Below, piece after piece: positions 5,903 to 13,461 of a DNA stretch of 14,786 bases. The stretch covers positions 1 through 14,786 of the forward strand of contig CAMNAD010000022.1 in NCBI GenBank assembly GCA_946530505.1. The letters are read 5' to 3'. The first letter of the stretch is position 1. Each line of letters begins with the position of its first letter. This DNA is from an uncultured Bacteroidales bacterium. Its GTDB lineage: Bacteria; Bacteroidota; Bacteroidia; Bacteroidales; UBA932. The position numbers were made by a program, and so were the translations under genes. Under the pieces are notes generated by a model. That model had not been told where the DNA came from. It was given only the letters and a program-made list of their open reading frames with translations, and did not search any database.

Positions 5903-7579
5903 ATGAAGAAGTTTTGTTGTATTTCGATTGCCCTGGCAGTCCTGGTTTCCTGTTCCCGTGATTCTGGCAGTGGAAGCGCTTCCGACGGGGATGTCTATGC
6001 TGTTTCCTATATTCAGGAGCTGTCCGCGACGAATTATGAGGAGGCGATGCGTCTTACCGAAGAGGGACTGAGGAAAGGCAGGATCAGCATTTTCTACGCC
6101 AATATCCTCCGGGCGAGGATGACATATCTGCATACCGAAGATTACAATGCCGCTGCCGCTTATATGCACAAGGCCCTTGAACAGGAAGAAGCCAAGGACC
6201 CGGCGGTCAGGACGGATCTTCTGTACCATCTCGCCACTATTCTCAAGAGCGGCAAAGACTATACGAGTCTGCTCGAGACCTGTACCGAAGGCAAGGAGTA
6301 CGCGAATATCTCGGGGGACGCCTTCTATGAGAATGCCTTCGATTTTATGGCGGGGAGCTGCCTCTTCGACTTGGGAGAGGATGAATCCGGCCTGGAAATG
6401 ATGCGCGGCGCGATATCGAAGGCCTCCTCAATCGCAAAAAGCGAACAGGAATACGGACATCTCATCTTCTTTGAAGGCCAGCTTATCAACTCCCTGGTCG
6501 AAATCGAAGATTACGGGGAGTGTCTGAAGGAGTGCGGCCTGTATGAAGATCTGGTATCCCGGATGGAGAAGAAGTTTCCCATGTCGGATCCGGAGTTTTA
6601 TGACCGCGACCGCTTTTACAATGACGTGAATCTTGCCGTCTGCCAGGCGGGGCTGGGGGATATGCCTTCGGCGGAAAAGTTTTTTGCGCGTGCCTGCAGC
6701 CGCGAGTATGCAAAAAAGTCCGGCGGGAAAATACGAATGGCAAGGTATTATTCCGTAACGGGAGATACTGAGCGTCTTGTCAGGCTGTACACAGAAGAAA
6801 TCCCGTTCAGCGGAGATACTGTCAGCCGTCTGTACGGACAGCGGTTGGCGAGGTTGCGTACCGCCTATGAAAAATCCGGCATGGTTTCAAAGGCGAGGGA
6901 ATACGAGTTGCGTTACAATGATTTATCAGAGAGAATAATCGAAAAGGAAAAAAGTGAAGGCACCTTGGTGAATGCGGCCCGTTTTGATGCTCAGCGATAT
7001 CGCCTTTTGCTGTATGACACGATGGAGTCCATCAGGAGGAACCGGGGTCTGATCTTTACCATTATCGTCCTCTTTATCATCGCCGTTGCCTTGCTCTTGC
7101 TGAAAATCAACAATGTATTCGCAAAGAAGATAAAACGGTATCGCGAAGACGCCGACTCCCTCAGGAAGGATTTGAGTTCAATCCAGCGGCAGGTCTCCGT
7201 AATAGCGGTGAAGGGGCTGGCGGACAAAAAAGAATCCGGCTCCCCTCTACAGGAGCTGATAGAACGGAACGGCTTGTATCTCGACAAGACTCTCAACCGC
7301 GAAACCGCGGCCGGAAAACTCGGCATATCCCAGTCGGAAATCAGTAATATGCTCACCGGCATCCAGCCTGGCCTGAAGTTCCCCGACTACATCAAGGGAC
7401 TCCGCATCCAGCACGCGCTGGAGTTGATAGGGGAAAACCCGGACATACCGGTGGCGGAACTGTCCGAACGCTGCGGATTCTATACAGTGAGGTCTCTGCA
7501 ACGGGCATTCCTTGCCATTACCGGAATGAGCCCCAGGGAGTATGCCAAAAGGTTGAAACAGCAGAATCAGGCAATCTGA
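5903..7579 (+). CDS. Membrane-bound TPR-like sensor with cytoplasmic AraC-type DNA-binding domain
   Basis: This is a predicted one-component regulator of 558 residues. The N-terminus (MKKFCCISIALAVLVSC) is a lipoprotein-type signal with lipobox L14-V-S-C17, followed by a Ser/Gly-rich linker. Residues about 35-345 are helical with TPR-like pairs, for example YEEAMRLTEEGL, YNAAAAYMHKALEQ and MVSKAREYELRYNDL. One strong membrane helix spans about 382-400 (GLIFTIIVLFIIAVALLLL). A basic, coiled-coil-like stretch follows (407-432), then an AraC/XylS helix-turn-helix domain (about 455-550) with GISQSEISNML, IPVAELSERCGF and the closing GMSPREYAKRL. The topology places the TPR region in the periplasm and the DNA-binding region in the cytoplasm, so it probably senses an envelope signal. 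It is divergent from the PreA-like gene, with a candidate AraC-type operator between, and overlaps pdxA tail to tail by 13 bp. The ligand and target genes are unknown. Confidence 0.85.
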   Translation: MKKFCCISIALAVLVSCSRDSGSGSASDGDVYAVSYIQELSATNYEEAMRLTEEGLRKGRISIFYANILRARMTYLHTEDYNAAAAYMHKALEQEEAKDPAVRTDLLYHLATILKSGKDYTSLLETCTEGKEYANISGDAFYENAFDFMAGSCLFDLGEDESGLEMMRGAISKASSIAKSEQEYGHLIFFEGQLINSLVEIEDYGECLKECGLYEDLVSRMEKKFPMSDPEFYDRDRFYNDVNLAVCQAGLGDMPSAEKFFARACSREYAKKSGGKIRMARYYSVTGDTERLVRLYTEEIPFSGDTVSRLYGQRLARLRTAYEKSGMVSKAREYELRYNDLSERIIEKEKSEGTLVNAARFDAQRYRLLLYDTMESIRRNRGLIFTIIVLFIIAVALLLLKINNVFAKKIKRYREDADSLRKDLSSIQRQVSVIAVKGLADKKESGSPLQELIERNGLYLDKTLNRETAAGKLGISQSEISNMLTGIQPGLKFPDYIKGLRIQHALELIGENPDIPVAELSERCGFYTVRSLQRAFLAITGMSPREYAKRLKQQNQAI

Positions 7580-8655
7580 GGCCTTCCGTTCCGCGGCTTT
7601 TCGTCGTCGATGGGTTTCTGCTCTGCCATCCTGCCATTCTGGAGAGTCTCCCAGGCCTGGCGGTGTTTCCATATGTCGATGGCTGCGAAGATGGCGGCGC
7701 GCATGGAGCGGGGGTCCGCTTCGTCGCGTCCTGCAAGCTCGAAGGCAGTACCGTGGTCAGGGGAGGTACGCACTACCGGAAGCCCGGCCGTGTAGTTGAC
7801 ACCGTCTTCGAAGGCGATGGCCTTGAAGGGGGCGAGCCCCTGGTCGTGATACATTGCGAGGGTGGCGTCGAACTGTTCATAGTGACCCATCCCGAAGTAT
7901 CCGTCGGGAGAGAAAGGCCCGAAGGCGAGTATGCCTTCTTCGACCGCCTTCTTGATGGCGGGGATGATGATGGTCTGCTCTTCGGTGCCGAGCAGTCCGC
8001 TGTCGCCGCTGTGGGGGTTGAGGCTGAGCACGCCGATGCGGGGATTGTCGATGCCGAAATCCTGCTCGAGCGACTGTTTCATCAGGCGCAGTTTGCTGAG
8101 TATCTTTTCTTCGGTGATGGAAGCAGGCACCTCCTTGAGGGGAATGTGGCCCGTGACGACGCCCACTTTCAGCCGTTCGCTGATCATCAGCATGGTAACG
8201 TCCTTCACCCCGAAAGCCTCCTGGAGGAACTCCGTATGGCCGGGGAATCCGAAGCCTTCGGCGACTATCGCCTTCTTGTTGATGGGTCCTGTCACCAGCA
8301 CGTCTATCTTGCCGGCCTTGAGGTCGCGTACCGCCCAGTCGAGTGCGGTAATCGCGGCCTTGGCGGATTCAGCGGTGGCTCCGCCCGGCTCTGCATACAC
8401 ATTGTCCGGCAGGCATCCTACTATGTTCACGCGCCTGGCGTGAGCCTCGGCTGCGGACGAAATGGCGTTGGTGTCCATCTGCTCGATTTCGGGGATGGAT
8501 TTGCGGTAGAAACTGAAAATCTTGCTCGAACCGTATACCACGGGAGTGAGCATATCGAGGATGCGCGGGTCGCTCAGGGCCTTGATGATGACTTCGTAAC
8601 CTATTCCGTTGCTGTCGCCCTGGGTAATGCCTACTACAAGTTTATTGTCTTTCAT
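7567..8655 (-). CDS. pdxA: 4-hydroxythreonine-4-phosphate dehydrogenase
   Basis: PdxA oxidises 4-phosphohydroxy-L-threonine with NAD+ in the DXP-dependent route to pyridoxal 5'-phosphate. The 362-residue protein shows the N-terminal ITQGDSNGIGYEV, the substrate motif GFPGHTEFL (H140, T141), and three metal-ligand histidines at H170 (TGHIPL), H215 (NPHSGDSG) and H270 (YHDQGLAPFK), corresponding to H166, H211 and H266 of E. coli. The tail ends in a charged extension, EQKPIDDEKPRNGRPQ. It starts within the rnhA stop codon (ATGA) and is the second gene of that unit. Its last 13 bp overlap the regulator gene on the other strand. Two PLP-biosynthesis homologues exist in this fold (PdxA and PdxA2); the intact motifs and order Bacteroidota context favour PdxA, but the substrate was not tested here. 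Confidence 0.93.
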   Translation of the reverse strand: MKDNKLVVGITQGDSNGIGYEVIIKALSDPRILDMLTPVVYGSSKIFSFYRKSIPEIEQMDTNAISSAAEAHARRVNIVGCLPDNVYAEPGGATAESAKAAITALDWAVRDLKAGKIDVLVTGPINKKAIVAEGFGFPGHTEFLQEAFGVKDVTMLMISERLKVGVVTGHIPLKEVPASITEEKILSKLRLMKQSLEQDFGIDNPRIGVLSLNPHSGDSGLLGTEEQTIIIPAIKKAVEEGILAFGPFSPDGYFGMGHYEQFDATLAMYHDQGLAPFKAIAFEDGVNYTAGLPVVRTSPDHGTAFELAGRDEADPRSMRAAIFAAIDIWKHRQAWETLQNGRMAEQKPIDDEKPRNGRPQIA

Positions 8656-9134
8656 AATCCTAATGTGTTGTCTTCGTTAACATAGCCCTCGTCCTGAGGG
8701 AGCCCCGGCTGCCCGTAGGCGGCTACGGCCAGACGGTCGCAGCGCTCGTTTTCGGGATGCCCGGCGTGGCCTTTCAGCCAGTGGAAATGGACGTTGTGCT
8801 TCCTGTACAATGGCAGGAAACGCAGCCACAGGTCCTGGTTTTTCTTTTTCTTGAATCCCGTGGCAAGCCATTTGTCCAGCCATTTCTCCTCCACCGCCTT
8901 CACTACGTAGGAGGAATCGCTCCACACCTCCACGTCGGCCTTCTCCCATTTTATGGCCTCCAGGCCCATGATGACGGCGTAGAGTTCCATGCGGTTGTTG
9001 GTCGTGAGCGCGAAGGCCCCGGACAGCTCCTTGCGCAGGCTGCCGCAGATGAGCACCGCACCCCAGCCTCCCGGACCGGGGTTGCCGCTGGCGGCCCCGT
9101 CGGTGTAGAGGTATATGGTCTGTTTTCGTTCCAT
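8652..9134 (-). CDS. rnhA: Ribonuclease HI
   Basis: RNase HI cleaves the RNA strand of RNA-DNA hybrids, removing R-loops and primers. From ATG at 9134 the product has 160 residues. All four carboxylates are present: the Asp in YTDGAASGNPGPGG, the Glu in NNRMELYAV, the Asp in WSDSSYVV, and the Asp in NERCDRLA; the catalytic-loop His lies in KGHAGHPENE. A longer frame from TTG codons at 9143 or 9140 is possible, but it would start inside the -7 box at 9141-9148, so I prefer ATG 9134, which leaves a 6-nt gap to the box. The stop overlaps the pdxA start as ATGA, so the two genes are probably translated in a coupled way. rfbD lies back to back on the other strand with 31 bp between the start codons. 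Confidence 0.95.
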   Translation of the reverse strand: MERKQTIYLYTDGAASGNPGPGGWGAVLICGSLRKELSGAFALTTNNRMELYAVIMGLEAIKWEKADVEVWSDSSYVVKAVEEKWLDKWLATGFKKKKNQDLWLRFLPLYRKHNVHFHWLKGHAGHPENERCDRLAVAAYGQPGLPQDEGYVNEDNTLGL

Positions 9135-9140
9135 TTTCAA

Positions 9141-9148
9141 CAAAAATA
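9141..9148 (-). promoter_or_regulatory. -7 box for rnhA-pdxA
   Basis: TATTTTTG on the minus strand matches TAnnTTTG, with 6 nt to the rnhA ATG at 9134. Together with the rfbD box it forms the palindrome CAAAAATAGTTATTTTTG (9141-9158), so the two divergent promoters abut and two polymerases should exclude one another. Confidence 0.65.
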
Positions 9149-9150
9149 GT

Positions 9151-9158
9151 TATTTTTG
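9151..9158 (+). promoter_or_regulatory. -7 box for the rfbD-aromatic operon
   Basis: TATTTTTG matches TAnnTTTG, with 7 nt to the rfbD ATG at 9166. It is the only promoter candidate found for the six overlapping genes up to 14540, and it supports 9166 rather than 9115 as the rfbD start, because a message from this box cannot include 9115. Confidence 0.65.
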
Positions 9159-9165
9159 TAAGATT

Positions 9166-10065
9166 ATGCACGATAAAAAGCTCAATATTCTTGTAACAGG
9201 TGCCAACGGGCAGCTCGGAAGATGCCTGCGGGATGCCGCCGCGCACAGCCGGAACCGTTTCATCTTTACCGACGTGAGCGAGATTCCGGGCCTGGAAACG
9301 ATCAGCCTGGACATCACCGACAAGAATACGCTGGACATCGTTGCGGATTCCGAAAATGTAGACATCATAGTCAACTGCGCCGGATATACAAATGTCGACA
9401 AGGCTGAAGACGAGACGCATCTCGCCGATCTTCTCAATCACCATGCGGCGGAAAACCTTGCGGGCTGCGCACGTCGCAGGAAAGCTCTGCTGATACACAT
9501 CTCTACCGACTATGTTTTCGACGGGAAGGCCTCCGTCCCCATCCCGGAGAGCGCTCAACCAGCGCCGCTTGGCGTTTACGGAGCCACCAAGTTTGCCGGC
9601 GAACAGGCCATAGTGACATCAGCCTGCGACTATCTGATCCTGCGTACTGCCTGGCTTTATTCCCCATATGGCCGCAATTTCGTGAAGACAATGCTCTCGC
9701 TGACGGCAAGCCATCCTGTGGTAAAAGTGGTGTGCGACCAGGTGGGCACCCCTACCTATGGCCCGGATCTGGCCAGATTCATCGTGGATGTCATAGACGG
9801 GCGCAAATTCGGCAGCACAGGCATCTTCAATTATACGGACGAAGGTGTTTGCAGCTGGTACGATTTCGCGTACGAAATCAACGCTCTGGCCGGTCATGGA
9901 TGCAAGGTGCTGCCTTGCAAGAGCGCCGATTATCCTGCAAAAGCGGACCGCCCGCATTACTCTGTGCTCGACAAGAGCCTGGTGAAATCTGCCTTCGGGG
10001 TGGCAATCCCTCATTGGACGGAGTCCCTGAAGGCCTGCATACGAGAACTGAAAAATGAATATTGA
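9166..10065 (+). CDS. rfbD: dTDP-4-dehydrorhamnose reductase
   Basis: RfbD (RmlD) catalyses the last step of dTDP-L-rhamnose synthesis, the NAD(P)H-dependent reduction of dTDP-4-keto-L-rhamnose, which supplies rhamnose for surface polysaccharides. The 299-residue SDR-type protein has the Rossmann motif VTGANGQLG (10-18), NCAGYTNVDKAE (70-81), ISTDYVFDG (112-120), and the catalytic Y138 and K142 in VYGATKFAGE. Also present are the family's LRTAWLYSPYGRNFVKTM and RPHYSVLDKS. I chose ATG 9166 instead of the in-frame ATG 9115: the extra 17 residues have no family counterpart, they would overlap rnhA, and the -7 box lies between the two ATGs. The stop overlaps rfbC by 11 bp. The partner genes rfbA and rfbB are not in the window. 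Confidence 0.95.
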   Translation: MHDKKLNILVTGANGQLGRCLRDAAAHSRNRFIFTDVSEIPGLETISLDITDKNTLDIVADSENVDIIVNCAGYTNVDKAEDETHLADLLNHHAAENLAGCARRRKALLIHISTDYVFDGKASVPIPESAQPAPLGVYGATKFAGEQAIVTSACDYLILRTAWLYSPYGRNFVKTMLSLTASHPVVKVVCDQVGTPTYGPDLARFIVDVIDGRKFGSTGIFNYTDEGVCSWYDFAYEINALAGHGCKVLPCKSADYPAKADRPHYSVLDKSLVKSAFGVAIPHWTESLKACIRELKNEY

Positions 10066-10633
10066 GCATACATCCCTTCCGGAAGTGGTCATAGTGCATC
10101 CCGATATTTTCCGGGATGTGCGCGGCTGTTTCTTTGAATCTTTCAACGAAAAAGCCTTCGCGGAGGCTCTCTTTCCCGTTCATTTCGTGCAGGATAACGA
10201 GAGCAGATCCTGCAGGGGAGTGGTCCGTGGCCTGCATTATCAGAAAGGAGCTTCCGCTCAGGGAAAGTTGGTTCGTGTAATCAGGGGAAGAGTCCTCGAC
10301 ATAGCTGTAGATATAAGGAAGGGCAGTCCAGCCTTCGGCAAATGGGCAGCAGTGGAGCTGTCCGGCGAAAACTGCTCCCAGCTGTTCATCCCCCGCGGCT
10401 TCGCGCACGGTTTCAGTGTCCTCAGCGACGAGGCTGTCTTCCAGTACAAGTGCGACCGCTTTTACGACCCTTCGGCAGAAGGGGCGGTCGCGTGGGATGA
10501 TCCCGACCTCGGAATCGACTGGAGGATTCCAGCCGGGGAGGTGGTGCTGTCCGAGAAAGACAGACATCACTCCCGCCTGAAGGATATCCCTGCCGAGGAT
10601 CTCTTCGAATATGGGAAGGATCTATATGAATAG
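10055..10633 (+). CDS. rfbC: dTDP-4-dehydrorhamnose 3,5-epimerase
   Basis: RfbC (RmlC) epimerises C3 and C5 of dTDP-4-keto-6-deoxyglucose, one step before RfbD, in a cupin fold. The 192-residue protein is of standard length. It has DIFRDVRGCFFESF (17-30), QDNESRS (46-52), the catalytic-histidine motif VVRGLHYQ with H61, IPRGFAHGF (112-120), the tyrosine-containing QYKCDRFY (130-137), and W-DDP-LGIDW (147-156), followed by LSEKDR with an acidic residue in the position expected of the His partner. It starts 11 bp before the rfbD stop and overlaps pheA by 8 bp from the preferred pheA start. Confidence 0.95.
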   Translation: MNIEHTSLPEVVIVHPDIFRDVRGCFFESFNEKAFAEALFPVHFVQDNESRSCRGVVRGLHYQKGASAQGKLVRVIRGRVLDIAVDIRKGSPAFGKWAAVELSGENCSQLFIPRGFAHGFSVLSDEAVFQYKCDRFYDPSAEGAVAWDDPDLGIDWRIPAGEVVLSEKDRHHSRLKDIPAEDLFEYGKDLYE

Positions 10634-11459
10634 GAAAGTTGCAATTCAGGGCTATTCCGGCTGCTTCCACGAGGAGGCGGCCCGCAGGTTCTACTCTTCG
10701 GTAGGCGAAGATTCCCTGCAGATTGTGGAGTGCGACACCTTCGGGGGGCTGTACGACGCTATCGACAGGGGAGAGGCTGATGCTGCGGTAATGGCCATAG
10801 AGAATACGGTTTCCGGAGGTCTCATCCCCAACTTCGACCTGCTCCGCAGGAACCCCCAGAAGATCAAGGGCGAAGTTTTCCTGCGCATTGAGCAAAACCT
10901 GATGGCTCTTCCGGGACAGCGTCTTGAGGACATCAGGGAGGTCCGCACGCATTATATGGCAATCAACCAGACCCGCGAGTTCTTCAAGGCCTGGCCGCTG
11001 ATACGTCTGGTGGAGTCGGAAGACACGGCAAAGTCCGCCGCACAGGTGGCGCGCGAAGGCCTTGCCGGGGTAGGAGCCGTGGCATCGAAACTCGCCGCCG
11101 AACTCTACGGGCTGGAGATACTTGCCCCGGGCATAGAGACCTACAAACAGAACTTCACCCGTTTCCTCATTATGGACGACAGTCTTGAAGTGCCTCAGTC
11201 GAAAATAGACAAGGCCTCGCTCTGCTTTACCCTTCCGCATACACCCGGCTCCCTTGCCCACATACTCACCATTCTCTCTTTTTACGAGATGAACCTCACA
11301 CGAATCCAGTCCCTGCCCATCCCGGGCAGGCAGTGGCAGTACTTCTTCTATGCCGACATCAAGTTCGACACCTACGAAAGATACCAACAGGCCCTTGCTG
11401 CGGTGAGGCCCCTCATCGAAGAATTCCAGATACTTGGAGAATACCATTCCGCCTTATGA
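10626..11459 (+). CDS. pheA: Prephenate dehydratase with ACT domain
   Basis: The enzyme converts prephenate to phenylpyruvate for phenylalanine synthesis. It is monofunctional, 277 residues, with no fused chorismate mutase. The catalytic domain (about 1-185) has AIQGYSGCFHEEAA, MAIENTVSGG (56-65), SEDTAKSA (131-138) and the catalytic TRF motif in QNFTRFLIM (T178-F180). The ACT domain (about 197-275) contains TPGSLAHIL and NLTRIQSLPIPGRQWQYFFYAD; the Phe-binding ESRP of many homologues reads QSLP here. The usual SHPxALxQC segment reads THYMAINQT (108-116). I chose ATG 10626, overlapping the rfbC stop by 8 bp, because family members start just before this point; in-frame ATG 10611 would add five residues. 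The stop overlaps the aminotransferase start as ATGA. Confidence 0.93.
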   Translation: MNRKVAIQGYSGCFHEEAARRFYSSVGEDSLQIVECDTFGGLYDAIDRGEADAAVMAIENTVSGGLIPNFDLLRRNPQKIKGEVFLRIEQNLMALPGQRLEDIREVRTHYMAINQTREFFKAWPLIRLVESEDTAKSAAQVAREGLAGVGAVASKLAAELYGLEILAPGIETYKQNFTRFLIMDDSLEVPQSKIDKASLCFTLPHTPGSLAHILTILSFYEMNLTRIQSLPIPGRQWQYFFYADIKFDTYERYQQALAAVRPLIEEFQILGEYHSAL

Positions 11460-12619
11460 TCATACAGCCCGCCCGCCGCACAGGCAGTGTAAAAGAATAC
11501 TACTTCTCGATTAAGAACAAGGAGATAGCCGCCCTGAATGCAGACGGACGTACCGAGCCCGTGATCAACCTTGGCATAGGCTCGCCGGACGGACGTCCTC
11601 CGCAGGCTGCGATCGACGCCCTCTGCAATTCTGCTGTGCAGAACGGAGTGCATGCATATCAGCCCTATGTGGGAATCCCCGAGCTTCGCAAGGCCTTTGC
11701 CGGATGGTATGAGCGCTGGTATGGCGTTCAGCTCGATCCTTCTTGCGAAATCCAGCCTCTGACAGGATCAAAAGAGGGAATACTGATAGCGTCTCTGGCC
11801 TTTCTTGACAAAGGCGACAAGGTGCTGGTGCCGGATCCGGGCTATCCCACCTACAGCTCTTCAGCACGCCTCTGCGAAGCGGAAATAGTTACTTACGATT
11901 TGCTTGAGGAGCGTGGCTGGCAGCCAGACCTTGACGCATTGGAGTCATCGGACCTCAGCGGAGTCAAGATGATGTGGACAAATTACCCGAATATGCCCAC
12001 GGGCGCACCGGCAGATCCTTCCCTGTATGAGAAACTGGTGGATTTCGCCCGCAGGCACGGAATACTCATCTGCAACGACAATCCCTATAGTTTCATCCTG
12101 GCCGAAGACCACTATTCCATTCTGGCGGTTCCGGGAGCGAAAGACTGCTGCCTGGAGCTGAACTCTCTCAGCAAGGCCCACAATATGGCCGGGTGGCGTA
12201 TCGGCATGGCCGCTTCCTCCCGCGAGGTGATATATGAAATACTGAAAGTGAAAAGCCAGTTGGATTCGGGTATCTTCCGTCCCTTGCAGCTCGCTGCAGT
12301 CGAGGCGCTTTCGCAGGGGCCTGAATGGTTCGCGCAGCTGAATGCGGAGTATTCCCGCCGCCGTGTTGCCGCAGGACGCATCTTCGATGCCCTCGGAGTC
12401 CGCTACAATCCAGATTCCCAGGGGCTCTTCCTTTGGGGAAAAGTGCCCTCCGGAGTCAGTCCAGTGGAGCTTTCCGACAAGCTGCTGCACGAGGCTGGGG
12501 TGTTCATCACCCCGGGGTTCATCTTCGGGCATAACGGTGATAATTACTTGCGCATCTCCCTCTGTGCTACGGCAGAGGTGTTCGGGCGTGCGCTGGAAAA
12601 GATAAAAGCGGTAATATGA
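11456..12619 (+). CDS. Class I/II pyridoxal-phosphate aminotransferase, probably aromatic
   Basis: This is a fold-type I aminotransferase of 387 residues. The PLP-binding lysine is K240 in LSKAHNMAGWRIG; other active-site elements are GSKEG (104-108), NYPNMPTGA (176-184), NDNPYSFIL with D208 and Y211, and the carboxylate-binding R366 in LRISLC. It resembles the Asp/LL-diaminopimelate-type branch. Its place between pheA and tyrA, coupled to both by 4-bp ATGA overlaps, suggests that it transaminates phenylpyruvate and 4-hydroxyphenylpyruvate, or prephenate, to the amino acids; this is inference from context. An in-frame ATG at 11333 would add 41 residues read through the 3' end of pheA in another frame, with no resemblance to the family, so ATG 11456 is preferred. 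Confidence 0.9.
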   Translation: MIIQPARRTGSVKEYYFSIKNKEIAALNADGRTEPVINLGIGSPDGRPPQAAIDALCNSAVQNGVHAYQPYVGIPELRKAFAGWYERWYGVQLDPSCEIQPLTGSKEGILIASLAFLDKGDKVLVPDPGYPTYSSSARLCEAEIVTYDLLEERGWQPDLDALESSDLSGVKMMWTNYPNMPTGAPADPSLYEKLVDFARRHGILICNDNPYSFILAEDHYSILAVPGAKDCCLELNSLSKAHNMAGWRIGMAASSREVIYEILKVKSQLDSGIFRPLQLAAVEALSQGPEWFAQLNAEYSRRRVAAGRIFDALGVRYNPDSQGLFLWGKVPSGVSPVELSDKLLHEAGVFITPGFIFGHNGDNYLRISLCATAEVFGRALEKIKAVI

Positions 12620-13461
12620 ATGTAGGTGTTATCGGTCTGGGCCTTATCGGCGGATCCATGGCCCTGGATCTCCGCAAACGCGGATTCGCCACAAAAGTGC
12701 TTGGCGTCGAAAGCGAAAGCATAAATGCCGAGGCTGCCCTTCGCATAGGTCTGGCAGACTGTGTGCTGACGCTGGAGGAGTGTGTCGCACAATCGGATGT
12801 GATTGTCCTGGCGATTCCGGTGGGCGCTGCCGGCAAGCTGCTTCCGCAGGTCTTGGATATGGTCGTAGGGACCGACAAGGTGGTGATCGACGTCTGTTCC
12901 GTCAAAGAGGCCATGTGCCAGGTGGCTTCCGGGCATCAGGCACGCGGACAATATGTTGCCACCCATCCTATGGCGGGAACCGAGTATTCCGGCCCCTGGG
13001 CTGCAATGCCGGGGCTGTTCGACGGCCGTGCGTGCATTTTCTGCGATGTGGAAGAATCTTCGCCCAAGGCGGTGCGTCTTGTTGAAAAGCTTTACGATAC
13101 CCTGAATATGAGGGTAAGCTGTATGCGCAGCGATGCCCACGATATGCACGTTGCCTATGTTTCGCACATTTCCCACATTACTTCATTCGCACTTGCACTT
13201 ACCGTTCTCGACAAGGAGAAGGATGAAAAGCACATCTTCGATCTTGCGTCCGGCGGATTCTCCTCCACCGTGCGCCTCGCTAAGAGCAGCGCGGACATGT
13301 GGGTGCCTATCCTTGCCCTGAATCACGACAACGTGTTACGAGTGATAGATACATATATAGACAAGATGAAGGAATTCCGCACGGCGATAGATGCTTATGA
13401 CGAGGAAAAGATCCGGGCCCTCATCGAAGAAGGAAACAAGATCAAACGCATTTTAAGATAA
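12616..13461 (+). CDS. tyrA: Prephenate dehydrogenase
   Basis: TyrA oxidatively decarboxylates prephenate to 4-hydroxyphenylpyruvate, the tyrosine branch. The 281-residue protein starts with a Rossmann fold, VIGLGLIGGS (5-14), and carries an acidic residue E32 at the end of the second strand (LGVESES), which predicts NAD rather than NADP preference. Substrate-site motifs are VCSVKE (93-98), the catalytic-histidine motif THPMAGTE with H117, and SHISHI (183-188). It lacks fused chorismate mutase and a C-terminal ACT domain, which is consistent with the mutase activity being supplied by the next gene. It starts in the aminotransferase stop (ATGA) and its stop shares one base with the next start (TAATG). 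Confidence 0.93.
   Translation: MNVGVIGLGLIGGSMALDLRKRGFATKVLGVESESINAEAALRIGLADCVLTLEECVAQSDVIVLAIPVGAAGKLLPQVLDMVVGTDKVVIDVCSVKEAMCQVASGHQARGQYVATHPMAGTEYSGPWAAMPGLFDGRACIFCDVEESSPKAVRLVEKLYDTLNMRVSCMRSDAHDMHVAYVSHISHITSFALALTVLDKEKDEKHIFDLASGGFSSTVRLAKSSADMWVPILALNHDNVLRVIDTYIDKMKEFRTAIDAYDEEKIRALIEEGNKIKRILR

Noticed and set aside
7663..8685. Long plus-strand open frame opposite pdxA (340 codons)
   Set aside because: It is antisense to a gene with all three metal histidines and has no recognisable domain.
9115..9165. N-terminal extension of rfbD to ATG 9115
   Set aside because: It overlaps rnhA, adds 17 residues foreign to the family, and lies upstream of the only -7 box.
10422..11447. 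Long minus-strand open frame opposite rfbC and pheA (341 codons)
   Set aside because: It is antisense to two well-identified genes and has no domain or promoter.
11333..11455. 41-codon N-terminal extension of the aminotransferase
   Set aside because: The extension is pheA read in another frame; ATG 11456 gives a normal N-terminus and the ATGA junction.
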